17,361 nt of DNA from CAYNNP01 sp964398215 (GCA_964398215.1 CAYNNP010000141.1:1-17361); one strand, 5' to 3'. Positions 1-7,076 are shown, counted from the stretch's first letter. The notes: generated by a model from the sequence alone, not told the origin. Translations and numbers: made by a program.

Positions 1-167
1 GCGCCGGTTGACTTCAAATTACCTGTCCGACAAACGAGATCGAAATTTTAGCATCATCGGTCTACTTCGTCCAACAACGCCGAACGTCCCATCGGTTGTT
101 TTCGACGGGCGCGGAGGTTCAGCGCGAGCCATTGCCGAGTAGGTCCCACACCTGTCTTCAATTTGAT

Positions 168-182
168 CAACAAACTTTGTTG
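168..182. promoter_or_regulatory. Short perfect dyad, possible operator
   Basis: CAACAAA and TTTGTTG form a perfect 7-bp dyad around a single central base. It lies about 27 bases upstream of the ATG at 210. Dyads of this size can be operators for dimeric repressors, but chance is also possible, and no -10/-35 pair was recognised around it. The rest of positions 1-209 shows no gene or other feature that I can support. Confidence 0.2.
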
Positions 183-209
183 CCAATCGTGTGTTGTGGA
201 GTTTACTGA

Positions 210-347
210 ATGAAGTTGCGCCAAACTGCAGATTTCAGACGCGAACGCGGGCGCCGCTTATCGAATGATCCCAACAAGCTCATCGCGAAAGTGCCTCGCA
301 AAAATTTTCTGGCGTCGTTAACGGGCTTACGTCGCTTAGAGCCATGA
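210..347 (+). CDS. Possible small basic protein, 45 residues
   Basis: An ATG ORF of 45 codons, ending in TGA. Its best support is a well-placed ribosome binding site: GGAG at 198-201, eight bases before the ATG, which is better than that of most neighbouring genes. The product begins MKLRQTADFRRERGRR, is rich in Arg and Lys, and has no signal peptide or membrane segment. I recognise no family. It ends 36 bases before the membrane-protein gene at 384, so the two could be co-transcribed. It could equally be a leader ORF or chance. It rests on one start signal and composition, with no homology evidence. Confidence 0.35.
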   Translation: MKLRQTADFRRERGRRLSNDPNKLIAKVPRKNFLASLTGLRRLEP

Positions 348-383
348 ACCCAAGAATACGCCACAAGTCAGAAGAGAAAAACG

Positions 384-752
384 ATGGCACGTAGCCGTAA
401 ATCAACCTTTCTAATCGCGCAGTTCGCCTTGTGGGGCGGGCTCTTGATCGCAACACTGATCGGAACCTACGGCCCCCACGGTCCGGCGGTGCACCCCAAA
501 ATGATCGCAATGTCGGTCGCCCTTTGCGGTGGTATCTGCTGGTTTTTGGTGCGCCCCGCCTGTAGTCGCAGTGTCCAGATTGCATTTGCCAGTCTCTTAG
601 TTATCGCACTCCTTACCACCGCTCTCGTGTCGACAGCGTTCGCCGATCAGCTACCACCGATCACAACAGCTTTCGCCATGGTCGCTTTTGGAGCTGTCGG
701 TGCGACCATATTCGCTGTCGGAAAAATCAAAGAACCCTGTGATGAACCCTGA
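384..752 (+). CDS. Small four-helix membrane protein of unknown function
   Basis: The 122-residue product has four likely membrane helices at about residues 9-28, 40-57, 65-86 and 93-113, joined by very short loops, with a positively charged N-terminus (MARSRK) and a short charged tail (KIKEPCDEP). By the positive-inside rule the N-terminus is probably cytoplasmic. I recognise no catalytic motif or named family. The upstream sequence is purine-rich (AGAAGAGA) but lacks a strong Shine-Dalgarno. The next gene, a secreted peptidase on the same strand, starts about 195 bases on, so a functional link is possible but unsupported. An ORF antisense to it is treated as a shadow because this frame has the coherent hydrophobic pattern. 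Confidence 0.7.
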   Translation: MARSRKSTFLIAQFALWGGLLIATLIGTYGPHGPAVHPKMIAMSVALCGGICWFLVRPACSRSVQIAFASLLVIALLTTALVSTAFADQLPPITTAFAMVAFGAVGATIFAVGKIKEPCDEP

Positions 753-947
753 ACCCAATTCGCCAGCGATCCAGTAAGTTTGGTTACGTTTCTCGCGTTT
801 CTGGGTGGTGAGCATGCAGTTGCTTGCAACAGCGCCGGGCAATGAATCTCCTCTATCGACTGACTTAGCCGTTTCTCTAGACTCCGCCATCCTCATGGAT
901 GAGGGCGACGTTTGTGGTTCAATCAACCAACCCTGGAGCAATGTGGC

Positions 948-2069
948 ATGGAAGCCCGTTCTCGCGCCACTTGGCGTATTATTTTTGTTGGGATCGTGAC
1001 TTTTACAAGTTGCGTGTTGGCGTCAATCACAACGAGTGACGCCGCCGATTTTCGCACCCGAAACTTTCTTGTTTCAGCGCGCAGTGCACGACTTGCGAGA
1101 CAAGTTGGTAATGCGGCGGAAAAGTATCGCAGTGAACTCGCAAAATATTGGCTTGGCAAAGAACTCCGTCCGTGGCCGCATCCTTGTCCGATCGTTGTCA
1201 ACGCAGGCAACAACTTGGCGGCGCAAGGTGTCACGACTTACAAGCCAGCCCCCGTACGTGACTTTCAAATGGAAGTCACCGGTTCTTCATTGCGGATTCT
1301 TGATAGCGTTTTGCCACACGAAGTCACCCATACAGTTTTGGCAACCTACTTTGGCAGGCCGTTGCCGCGTTGGGCCGATGAAGGAATCTGCACGACGGTC
1401 GAACACCGAGCCGAAAAACTCAAGCACGAAGCGAAGCTGCGCGAGTTCCTAAGGACACGGCGCGGAATCCCGATGAACCAACTGTTCTTGCTGACTGAAT
1501 ATCCCGACGACATTTTGCCGCTCTATGCACAAGGCTATTCGGTTTGTCAGTTCTTGATTGCACAACAGGGCCCACGTCAGTTCATAAAATTCCTGGAAGA
1601 CTTCGTGCAGCGTCCGTCGTGGACCGCGAACATTCAAAAACATTATGGATACCGGTCGCTACGCGAGCTTCAAGAATACTGGTTGCGTTGGGTGGACGAA
1701 GGCAGCGGAAACGTGGAAAAATATGTTGTCTCGCAGCCTAGGAATCCTGTGGCCTTGGCGAGTGCTCAACAACCCAACACGGCCGCCAAAGCCACCAGTC
1801 CAAATCGAAACGCTGTTGCTGTGGCCGAGCCGGGTACGGCGTTAGCAAGTGCGGCCGATGCTGGCTGGTACACTCGCCAAAGACAAATGCACGCCCAGCG
1901 TGAACGTGAAAGCGGAGTACCCCGAACCAACATGGCATCCGTCAACGCTCCGATCGCACCACCATCAGTTTTGAATAGCGGAACTTACTCTTCTGCACAT
2001 CCTCAGCCAGAACATGGCGGCCCAAGCCAAACTCGAATCAGCGGCACTGGGCAAGGCGTTTGGCGATAA
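948..2069 (+). CDS. Secreted gluzincin-like zinc metallopeptidase
   Basis: A 373-residue protein with a signal peptide (Arg-rich start, hydrophobic core about residues 11-27, likely cleavage near the SDAADF segment). The core carries HEVTH at residues 124-128, matching the HExxH zinc motif, followed 17 residues later by Glu145 in WADEG, the usual third ligand of gluzincins. This is the pattern of the 'peptidase MA-like' proteins, so peptide hydrolysis outside the cytoplasm is the expected role; the substrate is unknown. Residues from about 260 to the end are Ala/Pro/Ser/Gln-rich and probably disordered. I chose the ATG at 948 because GGAG at 935-938 lies nine bases before it and the signal peptide then starts cleanly. 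An in-frame TTG at 912 would add 12 residues that disturb the signal peptide. An overlapping ORF at 805-999 in another frame is less likely. Confidence 0.8.
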   Translation: MEARSRATWRIIFVGIVTFTSCVLASITTSDAADFRTRNFLVSARSARLARQVGNAAEKYRSELAKYWLGKELRPWPHPCPIVVNAGNNLAAQGVTTYKPAPVRDFQMEVTGSSLRILDSVLPHEVTHTVLATYFGRPLPRWADEGICTTVEHRAEKLKHEAKLREFLRTRRGIPMNQLFLLTEYPDDILPLYAQGYSVCQFLIAQQGPRQFIKFLEDFVQRPSWTANIQKHYGYRSLRELQEYWLRWVDEGSGNVEKYVVSQPRNPVALASAQQPNTAAKATSPNRNAVAVAEPGTALASAADAGWYTRQRQMHAQRERESGVPRTNMASVNAPIAPPSVLNSGTYSSAHPQPEHGGPSQTRISGTGQGVWR

Positions 2070-2080
2070 AACCCAAGCGA

Positions 2081-2209
2081 ATGACTGCAATTCAATCGTT
2101 TTCGCTAGGGAAGGACCACCTAGATTTTCGTGACCGTTGTGTCGATTACGGAAACCTTAGCGAGCTGGAGGCGAACTATTTCGTGCAAAGACTTCCAGAA
2201 ACCCACTAG
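2081..2209 (+). CDS. Possible 42-residue small protein
   Basis: An ATG ORF starting 11 bases after the peptidase stop and ending in TAG inside the left arm of a terminator-like hairpin. The product begins MTAIQSFSLGKDHLDFRDR and has a balanced, protein-like composition with many acidic and aromatic residues. No ribosome binding site is visible, and I recognise no family. Its stop lying exactly at the hairpin is consistent with it being the last reading frame of the upstream transcript. A chance ORF of this length is also quite possible. Confidence 0.28.
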   Translation: MTAIQSFSLGKDHLDFRDRCVDYGNLSELEANYFVQRLPETH

Positions 2210-2224
2210 ATCTGCTAGTTTTTT
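2205..2224 (+). terminator. Weak intrinsic terminator-like hairpin
   Basis: ACTAG (2205-2209) and CTAGT (2215-2219) form a 5-bp stem around a 5-base loop, followed directly by a T run to 2224. It faces the right way to end transcription from the peptidase gene and the small ORF before the next gene starts at 2269. The stem is short and AT-containing, so it may be inefficient or fortuitous. Confidence 0.35.
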
Positions 2225-2268
2225 CGATCTTAATACGGTCTCTATTAACTCACACACTCTGTAGAAGA

Positions 2269-2367
2269 ATGGCAAAACCACATCACAAATTGAAAAAGGC
2301 GAATAAAGGACGACGCCCGGCAAATGCGAAGGCTCGCAAAGCAAAACGCAAAAAGATCAAGACCTAG
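2269..2367 (+). CDS. Extremely basic 32-residue protein, possibly ribosome- or nucleic-acid-associated
   Basis: An ATG ORF of 32 codons. The product starts MAKPHHKLKKANKGRRPANA and ends RKKIKT. It has 11 Lys and 4 Arg (47%), two His and no acidic residue at all, and the run of AAA/AAG, CGC and GCA/GCG codons is not a simple repeat. It ends 15 bases before the FabZ-like gene on the same strand, so they are likely co-transcribed. The composition resembles tiny ribosomal proteins such as bTHX and bS22, but I cannot align it to either family. Binding to rRNA or DNA is an inference from charge. The upstream sequence has only a weak AGAAGA close to the ATG, so initiation does not follow a classical Shine-Dalgarno. 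Confidence 0.6.
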   Translation: MAKPHHKLKKANKGRRPANAKARKAKRKKIKT

Positions 2368-2382
2368 AAAAGAGGCTACTTA

Positions 2383-2952
2383 GTGCCAGCCAAAAACGAT
2401 TTCATTGTTGACCCAAAGCTGCTTGATCTGAACCGTCCAATCGTAACGTTGGAAGGGATCAGAAAGCTGAATCTGCAGCGATTCGAGTTCGAACAGCTAA
2501 GCGGTATCCTTTACGAGGACGTTGACCAACGTGTTTGTGCTGGATACCTGAAAACCAGCGAAGACGATTACTGGGTTCGGGGGCACATGCCTGGTATGCC
2601 GCTCATGCCCGGTGTCTTGATGCTGGAGTCGGTTGCACAGCTCGCCAGTTTCTTTACACAGCGCCACGACCTGCTGGGCGCGGAGATTGTTGGCTTTGGT
2701 GGCGTGGATGGCGTTCGCTTTCGCGGTGTTGTCCTACCGGGCGATACTCTGATTCTTTTGATGAAGCTCTCCAAGGTACGGCGCGGCCGAATGATCATCG
2801 CCGATTTCCAAGGCCTTGTTGATAACAAGCTTGTTGTTGACGGAACAATTCGTGGCATCCCCCTTCCCGTTCAGGGCGTCAAAGAATTCTTGGCGGAAAA
2901 GTCCATCGACAAACAACCAGCAGACGGTCCAACGCAAACCGTCAACGACTAG
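2383..2952 (+). CDS. FabZ-type (3R)-hydroxyacyl-ACP dehydratase-like protein
   Basis: The 189-residue product has a hot-dog fold dehydratase core. The segment HMPGMPLMPGVLMLESVAQ (residues 68-86) matches the FabZ pattern HFPGxPVMPGVLxxExxAQ, with His68 and Glu82 as the expected catalytic pair. FabZ removes water from 3-hydroxyacyl-ACP in fatty acid elongation in the cytoplasm. It is longer than typical FabZ (about 140-150 residues), with about 40 extra residues at the N-terminus and a polar C-terminal tail (KQPADGPTQTVND). So it may be a specialised paralogue acting on another acyl thioester rather than the main FabZ. The GTG start is supported by AGAGG at 2371-2375, seven bases upstream. The 32-residue basic protein lies directly before it, and transcription ends in the inverted-repeat region downstream. 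Confidence 0.82.
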   Translation: MPAKNDFIVDPKLLDLNRPIVTLEGIRKLNLQRFEFEQLSGILYEDVDQRVCAGYLKTSEDDYWVRGHMPGMPLMPGVLMLESVAQLASFFTQRHDLLGAEIVGFGGVDGVRFRGVVLPGDTLILLMKLSKVRRGRMIIADFQGLVDNKLVVDGTIRGIPLPVQGVKEFLAEKSIDKQPADGPTQTVND

Positions 2953-2987
2953 AGTCTTCAGCGGCGTAGTGGTTTCGCTGGTTCTTT

Positions 2988-3185
2988 AGCGGCGTAGCCG
3001 CGTCAGCATATAGCTGCGGGCATTAGCCCGCAGATCGTAGGCGCCCCCTATTCCATAGCGGCGAAGCCGCGCCAGCAGTTCAATCATGTGCCAGTTGCTG
3101 TCGCCGCTTCGCGGCTGTCGTTGTTGGGGAATTCGTTTTCTGCGGGCTGATGCCCGCAGCTATCTGCTGACGCGGCTACGCCGCT
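2988..3185. repeat. Nested inverted-repeat array between convergent genes
   Basis: The outer arms, 2988-3032 and 3141-3185, are reverse complements at 43 of 45 positions and are separated by 108 bases. The arms contain smaller hairpins: GCGGC-GTA-GCCGC at 2989-3001, and an 8-bp stem CTGCGGGC/GCCCGCAG with loop ATTA at 3014-3033. The spacer holds two more of the same design, GCGGC-GAA-GCCGC at 3058-3070 and GCCGC-TTC-GCGGC at 3103-3115. A further partial copy (CAGCGGCGTAG) starts at 2960. This looks like a REP/MITE-type palindromic intergenic family. It fills most of the gap between converging transcripts, so it could also act as a two-way transcription barrier or mRNA 3' stabiliser. No transposase is nearby. 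Confidence 0.85.
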
Positions 3186-3226
3186 GCTTTGCCAATCAAA
3201 AAACGAAACGCCGACAGTTCCACTGA

Positions 3227-3853
3227 CTACTTGACCTGCCCCATCAAGTAAAACATTTCTTGAGCAATCTGCTGGCTTCGTTCGTCATACGTGTCAGCTT
3301 CATGCACGGTCCCATCAGCGATTTTCGGATCGCGATAATGTAGCGCGATGCGTGTGGTTGCGCCGACCACGATGGGGCATCGCTGGTCAACATCATCACA
3401 GCACATCCCCGCGATGTAGTCTGCGTTGGGATTGCCAGCGGCTGTGTCGTGATAGACCTTGGAAAAAACCAAGATCGAAGACTCTCCCTTGGCAAACGAA
3501 ATCTCGTATTTGGGATTTGGCGGTTCGGTAATCACGGTGACTTGAAAACCGGCTCGCTGCAAAGCCTGGATCGTGCGTGGGTTGCACTCCGTCGCTTCGG
3601 TGCCACCGGAATAGGTTTTCAGTTCGCTGATGCCAAAGTGGTTTGCGGCCACATGAGCCCAGATGTGCGAGAGGTGGCTGCGACGCGAATTATGCGTGCA
3701 GATAAAGTTCACCTTCGCAATCCCATCCGTTCGAATTGCGGACGAAATGTGCTTGGCAAAATCGGACAACATGCTTTTGCGATCCGGTGGGATCGCTTCG
3801 TGCGACGCGATTGCGTCTTCGATTTGAGTTTGAATCGACGTTGGTTGTGTCAT
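3227..3853 (-). CDS. Arsenate reductase-like low-molecular-weight phosphatase
   Basis: A 208-residue protein of the LMW protein tyrosine phosphatase/ArsC superfamily. The P-loop CTHNSRR (Cys52 to Arg58) fits CX5R. The segment CDDVDQRCP (Cys152 to Cys159) matches the C-X6-C pair of thioredoxin-linked arsenate reductases such as pI258 ArsC, where Cys10, Cys82 and Cys89 relay electrons. With all three cysteines present, arsenate reduction is plausible; protein or small-molecule dephosphorylation is the alternative. About 45 residues before the P-loop are extra compared with classic ArsC (about 130 residues). The ATG start lies two bases after the tdk stop, so translation is probably coupled. No arsB, acr3 or arsR is in the window, so an arsenic role is not supported by context. 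Confidence 0.78.
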   Translation of the reverse strand: MTQPTSIQTQIEDAIASHEAIPPDRKSMLSDFAKHISSAIRTDGIAKVNFICTHNSRRSHLSHIWAHVAANHFGISELKTYSGGTEATECNPRTIQALQRAGFQVTVITEPPNPKYEISFAKGESSILVFSKVYHDTAAGNPNADYIAGMCCDDVDQRCPIVVGATTRIALHYRDPKIADGTVHEADTYDERSQQIAQEMFYLMGQVK

Positions 3854-3855
3854 GG

Positions 3856-4473
3856 CTATTTCATTGCGTCCAACAGCGGCAACTCATCATCCGTCCGCTG
3901 AGACATTCCTTCTTTGTAGTGCAATCGGCATACAGAGACGTACTGCTCGTTGCCGCCGATTTGAATCTGTCGTCCATCTTTGATCGGTTTTCCGTCGGCG
4001 GCCAATCTCAGGACCATTGTCGCTTTGCGGCCACAGTGACAGATCGTCTTGATTTCTACGATGCTATCTGCCCAAGCTAAAAGCTGTGCGCTTCCATCGA
4101 ACAGGTTGCCTTGGAAATCTGTTCTCAAGCCATAAGCCAGAACGGGAACATCCAGTCGGTCGCAAACGTCACTCAATTGGCGAACTTGTAGCTTTGTAAG
4201 AAACTGACTTTCATCGACCAGAACACAGTGCAGCGTATTGTCCAGATGCGCCTTTTGAACGACGGTCAGTAGGTTGTCTGCTGTTGTGAAAGTCATTGCA
4301 TCTGCTTCCAAGCCGATTCGTGAAGTCACCTTTCCGGCTTCGAATCGCGTATCGATCTCAGGCAACAGAATCAGCGAATTCATTCCTCGTTCGCGATAGT
4401 TGTAGCTGGACTGTAGCAAGATCGTAGACTTGCCAGCGTTCATCGCGGAATAATAGAAGTAAAGTTTGGCCAT
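3856..4473 (-). CDS. tdk: Thymidine kinase (type II, TK1-like)
   Basis: A 205-residue protein close in length and sequence to the E. coli enzyme. It phosphorylates thymidine (and deoxyuridine) to the monophosphate using ATP, in the salvage pathway in the cytoplasm. Visible motifs are the P-loop SAMNAGKST (residues 9-17), the Walker B/catalytic segment VDESQF (Glu88 the likely catalytic base), a lasso-region Tyr in EQYVSV, and a zinc site from Cys145, Cys147, Cys182 and His185. It lies between rph (stop 7 bases upstream) and the arsC-like gene (start 2 bases downstream), so these three form a tight operon. No Shine-Dalgarno is obvious, which fits coupling to rph translation. Confidence 0.96.
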   Translation of the reverse strand: MAKLYFYYSAMNAGKSTILLQSSYNYRERGMNSLILLPEIDTRFEAGKVTSRIGLEADAMTFTTADNLLTVVQKAHLDNTLHCVLVDESQFLTKLQVRQLSDVCDRLDVPVLAYGLRTDFQGNLFDGSAQLLAWADSIVEIKTICHCGRKATMVLRLAADGKPIKDGRQIQIGGNEQYVSVCRLHYKEGMSQRTDDELPLLDAMK

Positions 4474-4480
4474 CGCTCAA

Positions 4481-5182
4481 TCAATCAGCCAGTTGTTGCT
4501 GTTGAAGCTCGGTCAGTTTCGCAATCCCTTTCTTGGCCGAGGCAATTAGTTCAGCAAGTTGATCGTCGTCAAATGTTGCTTCTTCGCCAGTGCCTTGGAT
4601 TTCGATAAACCGCCCACCACCAGTCATGACAACATTCATGTCAACATCGGCGGCAACATCCCATTTGTAATCCAAGTCCAGTTTGACTTCACCATCGACC
4701 ACGCCAACACTGATGGCGGCGACTGAGTCTTTCAGTGGCCCATTTCCGACAGTGGACCCTGGGACGGCCATCTGAACGGCTTTCGCCAATGCAATGAATC
4801 CTCCAGTGATCGATGCCGTGCGCGTTCCACCGTCGGCTTGCAGAACATCGCAGTCAACGACAATCGAATTTTCCCCCAACGCCTCCAAGTCGATCGTGGC
4901 ACGCAGGCTACGACCGATCAGTCTTTGGATTTCCGTTGTGCGGCCGTCCACTTTGCCTCCACGATCACGACGCTTGCGCGGACTCGTGCTGCCTGGCAAC
5001 ATATTGTACTCCGCGGTAACCCAGCCCTTGCCCTTGCCTTCCAACCACGGCGGAACCTTTGACTCCAGCGAAGCAGTGCAGAGCACAATGGTTTGTCCGC
5101 ATCGATACAAGACGCTGGCAGGGTTGGACTGCAAGTAGCCCATTTGGATTTCGATTTCGCGAAGCTGGTTTGCAGGACGCAT
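4481..5182 (-). CDS. rph: Ribonuclease PH
   Basis: A 233-residue phosphorolytic 3'-5' exoribonuclease that trims tRNA 3' ends and releases nucleoside diphosphates. It forms a hexameric ring in the cytoplasm. Family signatures are GRTTEIQRLIGRSLR (from residue 80), DCDVLQADGGTRTASITG (110-127) and DMNVVMTGGG (181-190); Asp175 and Asp181 match the catalytic Asp pair. Length is near the E. coli enzyme (238), and the C-terminus is intact, unlike E. coli K-12. I chose the ATG at 5182 because family members start with MRPA; an in-frame GTG at 5194 would add four residues (MKFV), and neither has a clear ribosome binding site. It is the first gene of the rph-tdk-arsC-like set, with about 200 bases of upstream non-coding DNA. 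Confidence 0.95.
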   Translation of the reverse strand: MRPANQLREIEIQMGYLQSNPASVLYRCGQTIVLCTASLESKVPPWLEGKGKGWVTAEYNMLPGSTSPRKRRDRGGKVDGRTTEIQRLIGRSLRATIDLEALGENSIVVDCDVLQADGGTRTASITGGFIALAKAVQMAVPGSTVGNGPLKDSVAAISVGVVDGEVKLDLDYKWDVAADVDMNVVMTGGGRFIEIQGTGEEATFDDDQLAELIASAKKGIAKLTELQQQQLAD

Positions 5183-5396
5183 GACAAATTTCACTTGAGG
5201 TTCATGGATAAATTGAATGCCTAATTTAGCATTCTAAATCCGTTTGCCGTAGCGGGACTTGACCAAGATCGCCAATGAATCAGCAACAGGAGATAGGCTC
5301 GGGGATTTGCCCAAGATAAATCCTTTTGAAAAGCGCAAACATCCAACGCGCGCATGCGCGTATGAGACACATCTAGGACTTATTTAGCGAGCCATC

Positions 5397-6923
5397 CTAT
5401 CGCAATATTCCGTACATCACACCGGCGATGCATGCCGTCATGCAGCAAGCCAGCATGCCGCCGAACATGGCGCGAAGCCCTAATTGCGCTAGGTCGTTTT
5501 TGCGATTCGGGGCCAGCGGACCGATGCCGCCAAGTTGGATGCCAATCGCGCCAAAGTTGGAAAAGCCGCACAGCGCGTAGGTCAAAATGACTCTTGTCCG
5601 CTCGCTCAGACCCACGCCCGCGTCACCGATCAACCCTAGGTACGCGACGAATTCGTTGACCACCATCTTTTGGCCCAGCAAATCGCCCGCAACCATGCAA
5701 TCCTTGCTTTCGATTCCCATTACCCAGGCAAGCGGATAGAGCACGATGCCAAAGATTCGACTGAGCGAAAGTTGAATTCCAATCAGCCCGCCGAATCCTT
5801 GCAGCAGAATGTCGATGAAAGTGATCAGTGCAAGGAACGCGATTAACATTGCGCCAATATTGAGAGCCAGTTTCATGCCTTCGCTAGCGCCGTTGGCGGC
5901 GGCTTGCAGCAAGTTCGTTGCATTGTTCTCCATCTCGGTTTCCATCGCTTCAGCCGACTTGGGCGTTTCTGTCTCTGGCTGCATGATCTTTGCCAAGACC
6001 AATGCGGCTGGCGCAGAAATGATCGAAGCGGTCAGCATGTGACCAGCGCTGACCCCCATACCGGCAAAAATCGCCATCAGGCTTCCACTAATGGTTGCAA
6101 ATCCACCGACCATCAATGCGTTCAGCTCGCTGCGAGTCATCGACCCAATGTAGGGTTTGACAACCAGCGGTGCTTCGGTGTGCCCCACCAAAACGTTCGC
6201 GGCCGCCGCAAGGCTTTCAGCGCCACTGACGCCCAATGTCTTTTGCATGATCCAAGCCATGATGCGAATCAGTTTTTGCATCACGCCCAAGTAATACAGC
6301 ACACTCATCAGCGCGGCGAAAAAGATCACTGTTGGCAACACGCCAAAAGCAAACGTGGTCAGGATCGCGCGCGGGTGCGTTTTGTTCTCAGTCGCGACGT
6401 CGTCAGGATTGACTTGGAAAACAAACTTGCTGCCTTCGTAGACACTGTTTTGGATTAGCGAAAAGAACGATTCGACGGCATAGAATACAACACCACGTGG
6501 AAACCGAGGAACGGAAATCTCAGATCCAATGGCGGCTACCGCTTCTTCTTTTGTGACCCATTGGTTTTCAATCGCTTGTTGAAGGTCAGCGAAAGTTACA
6601 CATCTTTCGTCTAAAAAGATGCGATCAAACGATTGATTGATAACCATTTGGTCGGCGGCCCATTCCGGCGTCTTGGGCTCTTTTTCGGTGCCTGAATCGG
6701 ACGCTTCCGCAAGCGCCGCAAACGAGTCAAAAGTCTTGGGGAACGTCCAACGCTGCGAATTGAAGAACAATGCGGCCAGCGTGATTTGCAAACCAAGACC
6801 CATTGCGACCAAACGCCAGCGAACTGCCTTGCGGTTAGAACTGACGAAGTACGCCAGCGCAAGCATGACGAAGATGCCGAGTACGCTAATCAGATTGAGA
6901 TGCGAAAATTCAGCCAGAAGCAT
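5397..6923 (-). CDS. CNT-family concentrative nucleoside transporter with extra N-terminal domain
   Basis: A 508-residue inner-membrane protein that should import nucleosides with Na+ or H+. CNT signatures include GAESLAAAANVLVGHTEAPL (from residue 234), NEFVAYLG (423-430), and CGFSNFGAIGIQLGG followed by GPLAPNR (452-474). The start MLLAEFSHLNLISVLG and the first two helices resemble E. coli NupC (about 400 residues). The extra length is mainly a segment of roughly 90 residues at about 57-150, before the FEG-type segment SVYEGSKFVF. That segment is hydrophilic, predicted helical and probably periplasmic. The ATG at 6923 has AGGA seven bases upstream. It lies between gltA and rph with gaps of about 240 and 200 bases, so it is probably its own unit. 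The substrate is likely nucleosides usable by tdk, by inference. Confidence 0.9.
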   Translation of the reverse strand: MLLAEFSHLNLISVLGIFVMLALAYFVSSNRKAVRWRLVAMGLGLQITLAALFFNSQRWTFPKTFDSFAALAEASDSGTEKEPKTPEWAADQMVINQSFDRIFLDERCVTFADLQQAIENQWVTKEEAVAAIGSEISVPRFPRGVVFYAVESFFSLIQNSVYEGSKFVFQVNPDDVATENKTHPRAILTTFAFGVLPTVIFFAALMSVLYYLGVMQKLIRIMAWIMQKTLGVSGAESLAAAANVLVGHTEAPLVVKPYIGSMTRSELNALMVGGFATISGSLMAIFAGMGVSAGHMLTASIISAPAALVLAKIMQPETETPKSAEAMETEMENNATNLLQAAANGASEGMKLALNIGAMLIAFLALITFIDILLQGFGGLIGIQLSLSRIFGIVLYPLAWVMGIESKDCMVAGDLLGQKMVVNEFVAYLGLIGDAGVGLSERTRVILTYALCGFSNFGAIGIQLGGIGPLAPNRKNDLAQLGLRAMFGGMLACCMTACIAGVMYGILR

Positions 6924-7076
6924 CAGTGAATCCTAAGAAGAAGTCTTTTCGGGCTCCAGATCTTAGCAAATCACGCGGCACCCAATGCGTTGGGCAATAT
7001 TTCGCTTTCAGGGCCCAGCAAAGAACTACCAGTCAAAAATAACTCAAGATCCAACAGGCAAACAGCCCGCGCAGAC

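Noticed and set aside
805..999. Plus-strand 64-residue ORF before the metallopeptidase
   Set aside because: It overlaps the peptidase signal-peptide region by 52 bases in another frame, and the peptidase start has a better ribosome binding site.
3449..3901. Plus-strand 150-residue ORF opposite the arsC-like gene
   Set aside because: Antisense shadow; the minus frame has the P-loop and cysteine pair.
5349..5360. 12-bp palindrome CGCGCATGCGCG between the transporter and rph
   Set aside because: Made of alternating CG/GC steps, with no loop, no T run and no gene start close by; chance is likely.
5904..6458. Plus-strand 184-residue ORF inside the nucleoside transporter gene
   Set aside because: Antisense shadow of a gene with clear CNT motifs; its product is His/Gln/Arg-rich with no recognisable domain.
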